64,000 bases of DNA from Clostridium chrysemydis (GCF_015234215.1 NZ_JADEKP010000001.1:1054001-1118000), one strand, 5' to 3'; numbered from the stretch's first letter, positions 1 to 9,084 are shown. Numbers and translations: made by a program. Notes: generated by a model not told the origin, from the letters alone.

Positions 1-1280
1 TTTTCCCATGTAAAATCTCTGAATTTTTCTTGAACTATTTTAGATTGCTCTTTTAATCTAGATTTTCTTCTTTCTAATTCAAATTCATCTAGTTTTATTT
101 TATCTGAATTACAAATTAGTATATCAATTTCTAGTGATAATTTCAACGCATAAATGTTTTTATTATTCATACTAAATGCTTCATTTAACATTTTCCTATA
201 TTTTTCAATTTCCGAATAAAAAATAATATAATCATTTTCATCTTTTTCTTTTATTTTTTCTAAACTGCTTAATATAGTTTTGTAATTAGATTCAATTAAA
301 GTAGTAAGTTTAGTTGAAATATTATAAGTTATTATGTCTTTATCTATTATAATCCCATATATTTGATTCATAGTCTCAATAGTAGAAATAAAGGAATTGC
401 ATTTTCTAAATGAGATTTTTATAAAATCACCATTTATATTATTAGCTGTATTTTCTAGTATACCATTCGAAAGTTCTAGAAATTTATTGGTTATGCTTTC
501 AGATTGATCGCTTGTGTTAGAAATTACTATATCTTTTATTATTATTTCCTCTATCGAATCTATTTCCTTATTTTTTCGAGTTTCATTACTTGGGATATTA
601 ATGCCATTTGAGTTCTTAAAATCTATTTTCTTGATATCATTTATTTTTTTTATAGTATTACCAATAAAATTATCAAGCAGTTCTATTTTAAATTTGTCTA
701 ATCCTATTTTTATCTTATTTTTTAATTCAAACTCTAAAATAACAACTATATTATTTAAGGCTTCTACATTATCGTGACAAATGTCAAAGCAGTATTCTAA
801 AATAGTTATGCATAGTTCTAGTTGAGACACTATAAATTTCAGTTTGCTCTTACAATCGTATTTTGTAGCTTTAAATTGATCGAATAACTTCTTCATTCTA
901 ATTACTACTAACCTACTGCTTTTAAACGATAAGTATCTTCTTATCTCTGTTATGTTAACAAGGTCTCCATATACAATATTTGAAGTTTCAAGCATTGCAA
1001 TTAGTGAAATTGATTTTTGGATGAAATCCTCTATCCCCTCTTCATTAAAGTTTCTTTGTAATTCATATAGCATCTCTTTACTCTTCAAAATTGAATCTTT
1101 AGTTGAATTTCTTTTAGCTAAATTAATGAGAATAGGAATTTGGTCTATAGTTGTTTCCATTATAACCTTTTGAGAATTTTTTATCGAACTAAGTATACTC
1201 TTATAATTACTTATATACTCACGATCACATTTAACAAATGTATTTGAAGAATTTTTAACGTCCAACATATTTTTACCCAT
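1..1280 (-). CDS. Unknown protein, 3' end outside window
   Basis: A reading frame opens at an ATG (1278-1280) preceded by AAGGGG and a 7-nt spacer, and stays open to the left edge, giving at least 426 residues. I translated it throughout and found no stop. The protein begins MGKNMLDVKNSSNTF, is rich in Lys, Ile, Asn and Glu, and is probably mostly helical. The last visible part (residues about 330-426) has charged heptad-like stretches suggesting coiled coil. I see no signal peptide, membrane segment or catalytic motif. It follows the terminator of the ABC-F gene, so it probably starts its own transcript. I do not recognise the family. Confidence 0.8.
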   Translation of the reverse strand, partial: MGKNMLDVKNSSNTFVKCDREYISNYKSILSSIKNSQKVIMETTIDQIPILINLAKRNSTKDSILKSKEMLYELQRNFNEEGIEDFIQKSISLIAMLETSNIVYGDLVNITEIRRYLSFKSSRLVVIRMKKLFDQFKATKYDCKSKLKFIVSQLELCITILEYCFDICHDNVEALNNIVVILEFELKNKIKIGLDKFKIELLDNFIGNTIKKINDIKKIDFKNSNGINIPSNETRKNKEIDSIEEIIIKDIVISNTSDQSESITNKFLELSNGILENTANNINGDFIKISFRKCNSFISTIETMNQIYGIIIDKDIITYNISTKLTTLIESNYKTILSSLEKIKEKDENDYIIFYSEIEKYRKMLNEAFSMNNKNIYALKLSLEIDILICNSDKIKLDEFELERRKSRLKEQSKIVQEKFRDFTWE

Positions 1281-1293
1281 AAATTTACCCCTT

Positions 1294-1329
1294 AAAAAAT
1301 ACTTTATAATATTATTATAAAGTATTTTT
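1294..1329 (-). terminator. Intrinsic terminator after the ABC-F gene
   Basis: A perfect 16-bp inverted repeat (1295-1310 with 1314-1329, loop ATT) ends in a T run on the minus strand. The stem is almost all A/T. It lies 26 bases past the ABC-F stop and just before the SD of the next gene. Confidence 0.75.
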
Positions 1330-1354
1330 CATATTTTTCCAAATTTATTAGATT

Positions 1355-3265
1355 TTATTTTTTAATTCTTTTAAATTCTTCAATTTCTTTTGATTTGTTT
1401 GTTAGATATTCAAATCGTTCATACTTAACCAATAATTTTTCCTCAATATTGTTCTTTTTTTCGGTAAGTTCTTGTAAAAATGAATAATCTGAATAATGCT
1501 GTTCTATCTCTTTATCTATTTCTTCCAACATATTTTCTAGATTCATAATTTCATCTTCGATATTATCATATTCTCTTTTTTCATTATATGAAAATTTTGG
1601 TTCCTCTTTTAATTTAGTACTATTTTTAATGTCTTTTACTAATCTAGTACTTTCAGATTTTACGTTCTCGTTTGATTGTAATATAATTTTACCATTTATA
1701 GCACTATAATTACCATTGTATATTTCTATTTTTTGATTGCCTTCAAAACTAAAAATTTTATTACATACCCTATCTAAAAAATACCTGTCATGAGATACTG
1801 TTAATAGAACACCCCTAAATGAATCTAAAAAATCTTCCAATATTTTTAGAGTTTCAATATCTAAATCATTAGTAGGTTCATCTAAAATAAGGACATTAGG
1901 ATTACCCATTAAAACCCTTAAAAGTTGCAATCTCCTCTTCTCTCCACCAGATAAATTATTTATATAAGTATATTGCAATTGCCCATCAAATAAAAACCTT
2001 TCACATAAAGTGGATGCACTAATTTTACTACCGTCAGATAATGGAATGTATTCCCCGCCTTCTTTGACAAAATCAATCACTCTCATTTCACCATTTAATT
2101 CAGCACCACTTTGCGTAAATGAACCTATTTTAACAGTATCCCCAATAGAAATTTCACCTGAATCAGTTGACTCTGAACCTTCTATTATTTTTAACAAAGT
2201 TGTTTTTCCATATCCATTATTTCCTATAATGCCTATTCTATCTTCTCTTGTAAAAATATAAGAAAATTTTTCAAATAATTTTTTTTCATTATAAGACTTA
2301 CTTATTTCACTTAGTTCTATGATCTTCTTACCAAGTCTCGGATCAATAACATCTAATTTTATATCATTATTAGCATCCACAAATTCTTTATTTGTTAATT
2401 CGTCGAATCTTTGTATTCTTGCCTTTTGCTTTGTAGTTCTAGCTTTGGCCCCTCTTCTTATCCACTTCAACTCATTTCTTATTAGTGATTGTCTTTTGAT
2501 TTCTTGATTTTTTTCATTTTCTATTCGCTCCACTTTTTTTTCAAGAAAATATGAGTAATTACCTTGGTATGAATATAAATTCCCTCTATCTAACTCTAAA
2601 ATTCTATTAGTAACTCTATCTAAAAAATATCGATCGTGAGTTATCATTATGATGGCACCCTTATAATTACTTAAATATTCTTCAAGCCAACTAATCGTAT
2701 CAGAATCTAGATGGTTTGTAGGTTCATCTAAAATTAGTATATCACTAGGTGTAATAAGCGTTTGTGCCAAAAATACTCTCTTAACTTGTCCGCCTGATAA
2801 TTCATTCATTTTTTTATCATATTCATGGATTCCTAATTTATTTAAAATGATTTTCGCTTCACTTTCAAGGTCCCATAGTCTTAAATTATCTATTTCACTT
2901 TGAAGAGTCAATAATTTTGATTGATTACTCTCCGATTTTAAATTAGCGTTTATCATAATTTCATATTCTTTAAGTAATTTCATTTCTTTAATTTCTGCAC
3001 TAAACACTTGCTCTATTACGGTTTTATCGCCCTCGTATGTACTATTTTGCTCTAAATACTCAATTCTGATATTTTTTCCTTTGATTATACTCCCTTCAAA
3101 AAATTCATCTCTACCTGCAATAATTTTCAATAATGATGACTTTCCCGTTCCATTTATTCCTATCAAACCAATTTTATCTGCACTATCTACTCCTAATGAT
3201 ATATCCTTTAATAAGATTTTTTCACTATATTGTTTATTTATTTTTTCTAATGTTAATAAATTCAT
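1355..3265 (-). CDS. ABC-F family ATPase, Uup-like
   Basis: A 636-residue soluble protein with two ABC ATPase domains and no membrane domain, as in the ABC-F family, whose members act on the ribosome. The first Walker A is GINGTGKS (36-43), followed by an LSGGQ signature and LDEPTNHLDS. The second half repeats this with GNNGYGKT, LSGGEKRR and LDEPTNDLD. A charged linker lies between the domains. The C-terminal 90 residues are a Glu/Lys-rich coiled coil, as in Uup. The start has TAGGAG upstream. Family members act in translation or ribosome-targeted antibiotic resistance, and the coiled-coil tail favours the housekeeping Uup type. It diverges from the S66 peptidase gene. Confidence 0.9.
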   Translation of the reverse strand: MNLLTLEKINKQYSEKILLKDISLGVDSADKIGLIGINGTGKSSLLKIIAGRDEFFEGSIIKGKNIRIEYLEQNSTYEGDKTVIEQVFSAEIKEMKLLKEYEIMINANLKSESNQSKLLTLQSEIDNLRLWDLESEAKIILNKLGIHEYDKKMNELSGGQVKRVFLAQTLITPSDILILDEPTNHLDSDTISWLEEYLSNYKGAIIMITHDRYFLDRVTNRILELDRGNLYSYQGNYSYFLEKKVERIENEKNQEIKRQSLIRNELKWIRRGAKARTTKQKARIQRFDELTNKEFVDANNDIKLDVIDPRLGKKIIELSEISKSYNEKKLFEKFSYIFTREDRIGIIGNNGYGKTTLLKIIEGSESTDSGEISIGDTVKIGSFTQSGAELNGEMRVIDFVKEGGEYIPLSDGSKISASTLCERFLFDGQLQYTYINNLSGGEKRRLQLLRVLMGNPNVLILDEPTNDLDIETLKILEDFLDSFRGVLLTVSHDRYFLDRVCNKIFSFEGNQKIEIYNGNYSAINGKIILQSNENVKSESTRLVKDIKNSTKLKEEPKFSYNEKREYDNIEDEIMNLENMLEEIDKEIEQHYSDYSFLQELTEKKNNIEEKLLVKYERFEYLTNKSKEIEEFKRIKK

Positions 3266-3308
3266 ATCCTACTCCTAATCATTTTATTATTATAATTTTA
3301 TCATTAAT

Positions 3309-3338
3309 TTAACTTATAGTAAAAAAGAATGATATAAT
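3309..3338 (+). promoter_or_regulatory. Possible sigma-A promoter of the S66 peptidase gene
   Basis: TATAAT (3333-3338) lies 18 bases after TTAACT (3309-3314), a weak -35 box. The SD and start follow within 20 bases, so any leader would be very short. Confidence 0.4.
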
Positions 3339-3356
3339 TTTTTAGAGGTGACTAAA

Positions 3357-4190
3357 ATGTTATTGAATAAAAAAGATTCAATTTTAATAATCGCATTATC
3401 AAACCAATTAAATATCAACTTTTCAAGTAAAGTTGATTATATAAAGGATCAGTTAGAAAGTTTAGAATTAAATGTTATTATTTCAAAGTACATTTATGGT
3501 GAAAATGAGTCTAAAGACATTAAAGATAGAGCCGCTGAGCTTAATTCTTTTTTTGATAATAACGAAATTTGTGGTATATTCGATATTTCAGGCGGAGATT
3601 TAGCAAATGAAATTATTCCATATATAAATATAGATTCACTAAAAAATTATTCCGGATTTTATGCTGGTTATAGCGATCTTTCTGTAATTATATCTATTTT
3701 TTTAAAGTTCAACAAAAAGACAGTGTATTATAATATAAAAACTTTGCTCTGTAACAAGAAAATTTCTAAGGATAACTTTTATAAAACATTCATGTGTGAT
3801 GCTAAAAACTCGGATTTACTGAGTTTTACAAATCATTATAAAAACCTTGGAAAATATAAATTGATAGGTGGAAACATTCGTTGTATTTTAAAATTAGCAG
3901 GTACAAATTTATTTCTTGATCCTTCTGGGTCTATTGTTTTTTTTGAATCTTGTAGTGGTGACATAAAAAAGATAAGGTCATACTTAGCTCAGTATGAGCA
4001 GTTGGATTTTTTTAAGTCTTGTAAAGGAATTTTATTAGGTCAATTTACAGAGATTTCTCAGAAGAATGAATACGACGATTTACTAGATGTTTTCTACGAA
4101 ATAGCTCTTAAATATGATGTCCCACTTTCTTATACAAATGAGGTTGGACATTCTGAAGATAGTAAAGCCTTATTCTTAAATAAAAGCTAA
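3357..4190 (+). CDS. S66 family peptidase (LD-carboxypeptidase/MccF-like)
   Basis: A 277-residue cytoplasmic protein of the S66 serine peptidase family, which includes muropeptide LD-carboxypeptidases and the microcin-immunity enzyme MccF. The Ser-Glu-His triad is visible: Ser106 in the GYSD nucleophile elbow, Glu197 in VFFES, and His265 in EVGHS. Other family marks are DISGGDLANEIIPY near residue 77 and LIGGNIRCILKLAGT near 170. No signal peptide is seen, which fits cytosolic murein recycling. The start is ATG 3357, 6 bases after AGAGGTG; a GTG at 3348 is part of that SD. LD-carboxypeptidase and peptide-antibiotic detoxification cannot be separated from sequence alone. Confidence 0.85.
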   Translation: MLLNKKDSILIIALSNQLNINFSSKVDYIKDQLESLELNVIISKYIYGENESKDIKDRAAELNSFFDNNEICGIFDISGGDLANEIIPYINIDSLKNYSGFYAGYSDLSVIISIFLKFNKKTVYYNIKTLLCNKKISKDNFYKTFMCDAKNSDLLSFTNHYKNLGKYKLIGGNIRCILKLAGTNLFLDPSGSIVFFESCSGDIKKIRSYLAQYEQLDFFKSCKGILLGQFTEISQKNEYDDLLDVFYEIALKYDVPLSYTNEVGHSEDSKALFLNKS

Positions 4191-4194
4191 ATAT

Positions 4195-4228
4195 AAATAA
4201 GCAATGATTAAGTGATCATTGCTTATTT
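4195..4228. terminator. Bidirectional terminator between convergent genes
   Basis: A perfect 14-bp stem (4195-4208 with 4215-4228, loop TAAGTG) with A/T tails on both sides. It contains the last four codons and stop of the minus-strand gene at 4216 and follows the plus-strand peptidase stop directly. Confidence 0.85.
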
Positions 4229-4620
4229 ATATTTATTTTGTTAAAAGCTATTCTTTTAGATATTTCCATACTATCTTTATCTATTTTGATTTTAAATATA
4301 TTAGGGCAACTTTCTTTTCTCCAAATTCTCATGTATTTAGGATTTATTTGTGTACAGTAAAAGAACCTTTCTTCTAATTCATCTGAAAATTCAAAGAATT
4401 CTGTATAACTTCTTGTATCTAACTTAATTCTTTCTTTCTTTAAATTGCTGAATATAGGTAAGAAGTATTTCATAGGAATAATATAATTATATATTCCTTT
4501 ATTCCTTTTAGACTCAATAATCGCCCTTTTTAATAATTTGTTATCTTCGTCACATTTATCTAGTCCTAATCTAAAAATAGGTTCCCCTGAATAACTTTTA
4601 TCCAATCTTATCTTTATCAT
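4216..4620 (-). CDS. Uncharacterised 134-residue protein
   Basis: I do not recognise this family. The protein is basic and soluble with alternating beta-like and charged helical stretches (for example YNYIIPMKYFLPIF near residue 45 and RSYTEFFEFSDELEE near 70). No membrane segment or signal peptide is seen. The start ATG follows GGTGATG, a modest SD. Its stop codon lies inside the downstream terminator hairpin. It sits alone between two terminators, so it is probably monocistronic, although I could not pick out a promoter. Confidence 0.7.
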   Translation of the reverse strand: MIKIRLDKSYSGEPIFRLGLDKCDEDNKLLKRAIIESKRNKGIYNYIIPMKYFLPIFSNLKKERIKLDTRSYTEFFEFSDELEERFFYCTQINPKYMRIWRKESCPNIFKIKIDKDSMEISKRIAFNKININKQ

Positions 4621-4661
4621 TTCATCACCATCTTTAAGTTTTTCTACTATAATTCTATCAT

Positions 4662-4688
4662 AAAAAAAGCTAGAAATTTCTAGCTTTT
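4662..4688 (-). terminator. Terminator of the Nudix-like gene
   Basis: A 12+12 base palindrome (4665-4676 with 4677-4688) followed on the minus strand by seven Ts. It includes the stop codon of the gene at 4687. Confidence 0.85.
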
Positions 4689-5061
4689 ATAATTTAAAAT
4701 ATTCAATTAATAATTCTTTCTCACCATTTAAAAAATCGTAATTTTCAATAGATTCTTCATTTACCCATTCAATTTCCTTTACATTTTTCCCCAAGTTTAT
4801 GTATTCTTTTAACTTTCCTTTAAATAAATACACGCTTTGATCCTCTATTAGAAATTCATCTACCTCTTCTAAATCAAATAATAACGTATTTAATACTTCT
4901 TTTACACAATTATTAATACATTTCTCTTTCGTTTCTTTACCCTTGCTTTCTCTACCTATAAGTTGCCACTTTATTGGATCATTTTTCTTTCCCTTTGCTA
5001 TTATTAATACATTATTAAAATCATCTTTTATTATTACAGAACACTTTTGATTTTTACCCAT
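4687..5061 (-). CDS. Degenerate Nudix-fold protein
   Basis: A 124-residue protein whose layout resembles a Nudix hydrolase: an N-terminal strand with CSVIIKDDFNNVLIIAKGK, a central helix, and a C-terminal VKEIEWVNEESIENYDF segment. The Nudix box is degraded. The expected REUxEExGU core reads KEVLNTLL, so one metal-binding Glu may remain but the EE pair is gone. Pyrophosphohydrolase activity is therefore doubtful, and a binding or regulatory role is an alternative. The start is ATG 5061, preceded by GGAGGGG; a longer frame to 5094 has no SD. It is a single gene with its own terminator. Confidence 0.6.
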   Translation of the reverse strand: MGKNQKCSVIIKDDFNNVLIIAKGKKNDPIKWQLIGRESKGKETKEKCINNCVKEVLNTLLFDLEEVDEFLIEDQSVYLFKGKLKEYINLGKNVKEIEWVNEESIENYDFLNGEKELLIEYFKL

Positions 5062-5248
5062 TATTTCCCCTCCATAAATTAAACTACTATTCAATTATAC
5101 AATATTCGATAAAAGATTGCTAAATTCCTTTATTTTTATATGTTTTTTTAATTAACTATAAACTTAATTAATTTATTGCATATATAGTTATACTTTATAA
5201 TAAAAATCTGATATTATTAAGTCACATAGAAATGGAAGGAACGGTCTT

Positions 5249-5530
5249 ATGCTTAGTCAATTAGAAATATTTAATATATTTAAAACAATAGTGGAAAATA
5301 AGAATAACGAAATAAAATACGGGATACATGAAGATATATATACCTTTTCACCGGATGTTGAAAATAAGATAAACTTAATAGAAACTGAAAAATTCAATTC
5401 TCTATTAGAATTTTTAGAAGAAGAAGCAACTATCTTTTTAGAAAACAATGAAGATTTCTTAGACCTTTACAATCAGATAGAATTTTTTTGCATCACTAAT
5501 AACGAAAAAATTAATTTAATAATAAAATAG
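5249..5530 (+). CDS. Uncharacterised 93-residue acidic protein
   Basis: I do not recognise this family. The start ATG follows GGAAGGA at good spacing. The protein is rich in Glu, Asn and Ile, with an acidic helix-like centre (FLEEEATIFLENNEDFLDLY, about 51-70), and has no membrane segment or signal peptide. The gene is convergent with the exonuclease III gene and its stop lies inside the shared terminator stem. The strong SD and dedicated terminator argue that it is real. Confidence 0.65.
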   Translation: MLSQLEIFNIFKTIVENKNNEIKYGIHEDIYTFSPDVENKINLIETEKFNSLLEFLEEEATIFLENNEDFLDLYNQIEFFCITNNEKINLIIK

Positions 5531-5554
5531 AGGTCATTTGACCTCTATTTTATT
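5521..5554. terminator. Bidirectional terminator overlapping both gene ends
   Basis: A perfect 16-bp stem (5521-5536 with 5539-5554) with core GAGGTCA/TGACCTC. It holds the stop codon of the plus-strand 93-residue gene and the last codons of the minus-strand exonuclease gene. Confidence 0.9.
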
Positions 5555-6300
5555 ATTAATCCAACCGGACAATGGTCAGATCCCATAACATCCTTATAAA
5601 TAAGTGAATCTACTATGTTTTCTTTTAAATCACTAGATACTATAAAATAATCTATTCTCCATCCAGCATTATTTTTTCTAGCATTAAATCTATATGACCA
5701 CCATGAATAGGCACCTTCTAAATCAGGATATAAATATCTAAAACTATCTACAAAACCGCTATTGAGAAGTTCTGTCATCTTACCTCTCTCTTCATCGCTA
5801 AATCCAGCATTTTTTCTATTAGTTTTTGGGTTTTTTAAGTCTATTTCTTCATGTGCGACATTTAAATCCCCACATAAAATTACTGATTTTTTTTCTTTAA
5901 GCCCCTCTAAATATTCTCTAAATATATCTTCCCAAACCATTCTATAATCGAGCCTTGCAAGCTTATCTTTTGAGTTTGGTGTATATACGTTAACTAAGAA
6001 GAAATCTTCAAATTCTAATGTAATTACTCTACCCTCATTATCATGTTCTTCTATACCTAGCCCTAGTTTAACAGATATAGGTTTGATCTTAGAAAATATT
6101 GCTGTACCAGAATAACCTTTTTTTTGAGCATAATTCCAGTAGCAATAATAATCTTTTAATGCCAGATCTATTTGACCGTCTTGAAGTTTTATTTCCTGTA
6201 AACAAAAAAAGTCCGCGTCTATTTCATTAAAAAGCTCCATAAACCCTTTATTTACACAAGCTCGTAATCCATTTACATTCCATGAAATTAATTTTTTCAT
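5545..6300 (-). CDS. xth: Exodeoxyribonuclease III / AP endonuclease
   Basis: A 251-residue enzyme of the exonuclease-endonuclease-phosphatase fold. It cuts DNA at abasic sites and degrades 3' ends in base excision repair. Conserved residues are visible: ISWNVNG at 5-11, Glu36 in LQEIK, Asp145 and Asn147 in GDLNVAH, and Asp242-His243 in the C-terminal SDHCP. Length is normal for the ExoA/Xth family. SD AAGGAG lies just upstream of the ATG. It is a single gene ending in a terminator shared with the convergent small gene. Confidence 0.96.
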   Translation of the reverse strand: MKKLISWNVNGLRACVNKGFMELFNEIDADFFCLQEIKLQDGQIDLALKDYYCYWNYAQKKGYSGTAIFSKIKPISVKLGLGIEEHDNEGRVITLEFEDFFLVNVYTPNSKDKLARLDYRMVWEDIFREYLEGLKEKKSVILCGDLNVAHEEIDLKNPKTNRKNAGFSDEERGKMTELLNSGFVDSFRYLYPDLEGAYSWWSYRFNARKNNAGWRIDYFIVSSDLKENIVDSLIYKDVMGSDHCPVGLIIK

Positions 6301-6353
6301 ATTTTTCTACTCCTTAATATGTAATCTTTTGTACTATTATATCACATATAATT

Positions 6354-7709
6354 TTAATTTTTAAATGAGTGAATTGGTGCGGGAATTCTTCCTCCTCTAT
6401 CTATAAATTCTTTAGAAGAATATTTGTTGACCTTCATTATAGGTGCCCTCCCTAAAAGTCCGCCAAATTCAACTATATCTCCTACCTCTCCCCCAGGTAC
6501 AGGTATTATTCTTACAGCAGTTGTTTTATTATTTATCATTCCAATAGCAGCTTCATCTGCTATCATTGCAGAGATAGTTTCTGATGGTGTATCACCAGGT
6601 ATAGCAATCATATCCAATCCTACAGAACATACAGCAGTCATAGCCTCAAGTTTATCTATATTTATAGCTTCATTAATAACTGCATCTATCATGCCAGAAT
6701 CCTCTGAGACTGGTATAAACGCTCCACTTAATCCTCCTACATGTGTACATGCCATTACACCACCTTTTTTAACTGCATCATTAAGAAGGGCTAATGCTGC
6801 AGTTGTTCCATGTGTACCAACGCTCTCTAATCCCATTTCCTCAAGTATATGCGCTACAGAATCACCTATTATTGGAGTCGGTGCTAAAGATAAATCTACT
6901 ATTCCAAATTTTACTCCAAGCCTCTTCGAAGCCTCATTGCCCACTAATTGACCCATTCTTGTAATTTTAAATGCAGTTTTCTTTATTGTTTCATATAAAA
7001 CATCAAAACTTTCTCCTTTAACACTTTTAAGCGCCCTTTGAACTACTCCTGGTCCAGACACCCCGATATTTATTACAACATCCTCTTCTCCAACTCCATG
7101 AAACGCCCCAGCCATAAAAGGATTATCTTCGACAGCATTTGAGAATACAACAAGTTTTGCGCATCCTAATCCATTTTGAGATTTAGTTAGTTTTGCAGTT
7201 TCTTTTATAATAATCCCCATTTCTTTTACAGCATCCATATTTAACCCTGACCTTGACGAAGCTACGTTAATTGATGCACAAACTTTTTTTGTTTTGCTTA
7301 ATGCTAAAGGAATTGATTTGATCAATTTTACATCACCTTTTGTGTATCCTTTTTGAACTTGTGCTGTAAATCCACCTATAAAATCAATATCTAATTCATT
7401 AGCTACTTTATCTAGAGTAATAGCATATTTTAGATAATCTTCATCTTCTGATGCAGCTGCAACTATAGAAATTGGTGTTACTGAAATTCTTTTATTGATA
7501 ACTGGTATCCCAAACTCATTTTCTATATCATTCCCTACCTTAACTAAATCTTTCGCTTTTTGAAAAATCTTATTATATATTTTTTTACAAGCTTTATCTG
7601 AATCAGAGTCTATACAATCTAGTAATGATATTCCCATAGTTATAGTTCTTATATCAAGATTCTCTTCATCTATCATTTTAAGTGTTTCAATTATGTTACC
7701 TGTATTCAT
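6354..7709 (-). CDS. UPF0210 (PFL) family protein
   Basis: A 451-residue member of the UPF0210/DUF711 family, related in fold to pyruvate formate-lyase but of unknown function. Family-typical stretches include [25 protein letters not shown], a Gly/Ala-rich region around 290-330 ([20 protein letters not shown]) and a C-terminal [11 protein letters not shown] see no classic glycyl-radical motif. It lies 9 bases downstream of the ACT-domain gene, with which it is commonly paired, so the ACT protein probably regulates it or forms a complex with it. SD is AGGGGG before ATG. Confidence 0.9.
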   Translation of the reverse strand: MNTGNIIETLKMIDEENLDIRTITMGISLLDCIDSDSDKACKKIYNKIFQKAKDLVKVGNDIENEFGIPVINKRISVTPISIVAAASEDEDYLKYAITLDKVANELDIDFIGGFTAQVQKGYTKGDVKLIKSIPLALSKTKKVCASINVASSRSGLNMDAVKEMGIIIKETAKLTKSQNGLGCAKLVVFSNAVEDNPFMAGAFHGVGEEDVVINIGVSGPGVVQRALKSVKGESFDVLYETIKKTAFKITRMGQLVGNEASKRLGVKFGIVDLSLAPTPIIGDSVAHILEEMGLESVGTHGTTAALALLNDAVKKGGVMACTHVGGLSGAFIPVSEDSGMIDAVINEAINIDKLEAMTAVCSVGLDMIAIPGDTPSETISAMIADEAAIGMINNKTTAVRIIPVPGGEVGDIVEFGGLLGRAPIMKVNKYSSKEFIDRGGRIPAPIHSFKN

Positions 7710-7718
7710 AAATACCCC

Positions 7719-7988
7719 CTATATATTGTGCATTGATTCAAATATTTCTTCTCGCTGTATTTTAATATCTAAATTCATCTTTTTACCTAAATTAGTTAAT
7801 TCATTTTTAATTTCATCAAAAGAAAAATCCGACCTTACTAAATCTACAACCATAAACATTGTAAAATGACTATTCATAATAGTTTGATTTACATCTAAAA
7901 TATTAATATTTAACTTACTTAACGCATTACTTATACCTGCGATTATTCCAATTTCATCCCTACCTACGACTGTTAAAATCCCTTTCAT
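7719..7988 (-). CDS. ACT domain protein, UPF0237 family
   Basis: An 89-residue stand-alone ACT domain protein. It begins MKGILTVVGRDEIGIIAGIS, a typical ACT ligand-binding start, and continues with NILDVNQTIMNSHFTMFMVV. The chosen start is ATG 7986-7988, 5 bases after GGAGG; four extra residues upstream have no SD of their own. It forms a two-gene operon with the UPF0210 gene. ACT domains usually bind amino acids, so an effector role for its neighbour is plausible but not shown. Confidence 0.9.
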   Translation of the reverse strand: MKGILTVVGRDEIGIIAGISNALSKLNINILDVNQTIMNSHFTMFMVVDLVRSDFSFDEIKNELTNLGKKMNLDIKIQREEIFESMHNI

Positions 7989-8274
7989 TTTTACCTCCAT
8001 ATTATACCATTAAAGTTATTTTTTATTTTATCGATTTATTATTTTTTTGTCAATTAGATACAAACATTTATTCAAATTAGTCCATACTTTATATACTAAT
8101 CCATACATATTTTTATATATTTTTCGTTTTTTATTTAATTAAGTAAAATTTATATCTTAATTTTTCTAAACATTTATGCTTTTAAACACTTTCATATTTT
8201 ATTAATATTTAATAGATAGACATGCTTATACAGTTTATAAGATAATATTTATTGTTAAATCAAAGGAGGAAATT

Positions 8275-9084
8275 ATGGATATTAGTAAAATAATAGATTT
8301 TTGTTTTCATTGGATTAAAACTAGTGGAATAAAACTTTTAATTGGTGTTATTGCAGTTTTTATTTTTTGGAAGTTAATAAATAAAACCTTATCATCTTTA
8401 AATAAGTTTCTCTTAAGTAAAAATTTTGATGAAACTCTAATTTCATTTTGCCATGCTTTTGCAGATATAGGCCTTAAGTTTTTACTCATAGTAGTTGTTA
8501 TGGATTATGTAGGAATAGCAACTAGTGGTATTGCTGCTTTATTAGCTTCTGCTGGACTTGCTGTAGGACTAGCATTACAAGGTAGTTTAGGTAATTTTGC
8601 AGGTGGTGTAATAATATTAATTTTAAGACCTTTTAAAGTAGCTGATTATATTGAGTGTGAAAAATACCAAGGTGTAGTTGAGAAAATAACAATATTTTAC
8701 ACACATATTATAACTGTAGATAACAAAGAAATTACTATACCAAATGGCAAGTTATCAAATGGAACCGTTATTAACTATTCGTCAAAACCTACGCGAAGAG
8801 TAGATTTAACCGTTTCCGTAGGATATGATGAAGATATATTATTAGTAAAATCACTATTACAATCAATAGCATTAAAAAGTGAACATATTATTAAAGACCA
8901 AGAACCATTTATCGCATTGTCAAAACACGCTGCAAGCTCATTAGATTTTGTTCTTAGAGTATGGACAAATACAGAAGATTACTGGACCGTTTATTTTTAT
9001 TTATTAGAAGAAATTAAACTTAAATTCGATGAAAATAATATTTCTATGCCATATCAGCAAATGGATATACATATGATTAAATAA
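8275..9084 (+). CDS. mscS: MscS family small-conductance mechanosensitive channel
   Basis: A 269-residue membrane channel that opens under membrane tension and protects against hypo-osmotic shock. Hydrophobic segments lie at about 19-38, 62-82 and 85-117. The third has the Gly/Ala-rich pore helix (LAVGLALQGSLGNFAGG), followed by the beta domain (PFKVADYIE, VDNKEITIPNGKLSNGTVINYS) and a C-terminal alpha/beta cytosolic domain. The length matches the short MscS type. SD AAAGGAGG is close to ideal. It is a single gene with its own terminator, divergent from the ACT/UPF0210 pair. Confidence 0.93.
   Translation: MDISKIIDFCFHWIKTSGIKLLIGVIAVFIFWKLINKTLSSLNKFLLSKNFDETLISFCHAFADIGLKFLLIVVVMDYVGIATSGIAALLASAGLAVGLALQGSLGNFAGGVIILILRPFKVADYIECEKYQGVVEKITIFYTHIITVDNKEITIPNGKLSNGTVINYSSKPTRRVDLTVSVGYDEDILLVKSLLQSIALKSEHIIKDQEPFIALSKHAASSLDFVLRVWTNTEDYWTVYFYLLEEIKLKFDENNISMPYQQMDIHMIK

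Noticed and set aside
514-1173. Two plus-strand open frames (514-777 and 952-1173)
   Set aside because: They are antisense to the long minus-strand frame that runs off the left edge. They lack SD sites and have the odd Ser/Phe/Ile composition of shadow frames.
6424-6951. Plus-strand open frame of 175 codons
   Set aside because: It is fully antisense to the UPF0210 gene, rich in Pro, Ser and Ile, and has no SD.
8137-8162. Inverted repeat AATTAAG/CTTAATT and a nearby CTTATA/TATAAG (8225-8241) upstream of mscS
   Set aside because: Arms are short and purely A/T, as expected by chance in such sequence, and the first loop is long. No supporting promoter geometry was found.
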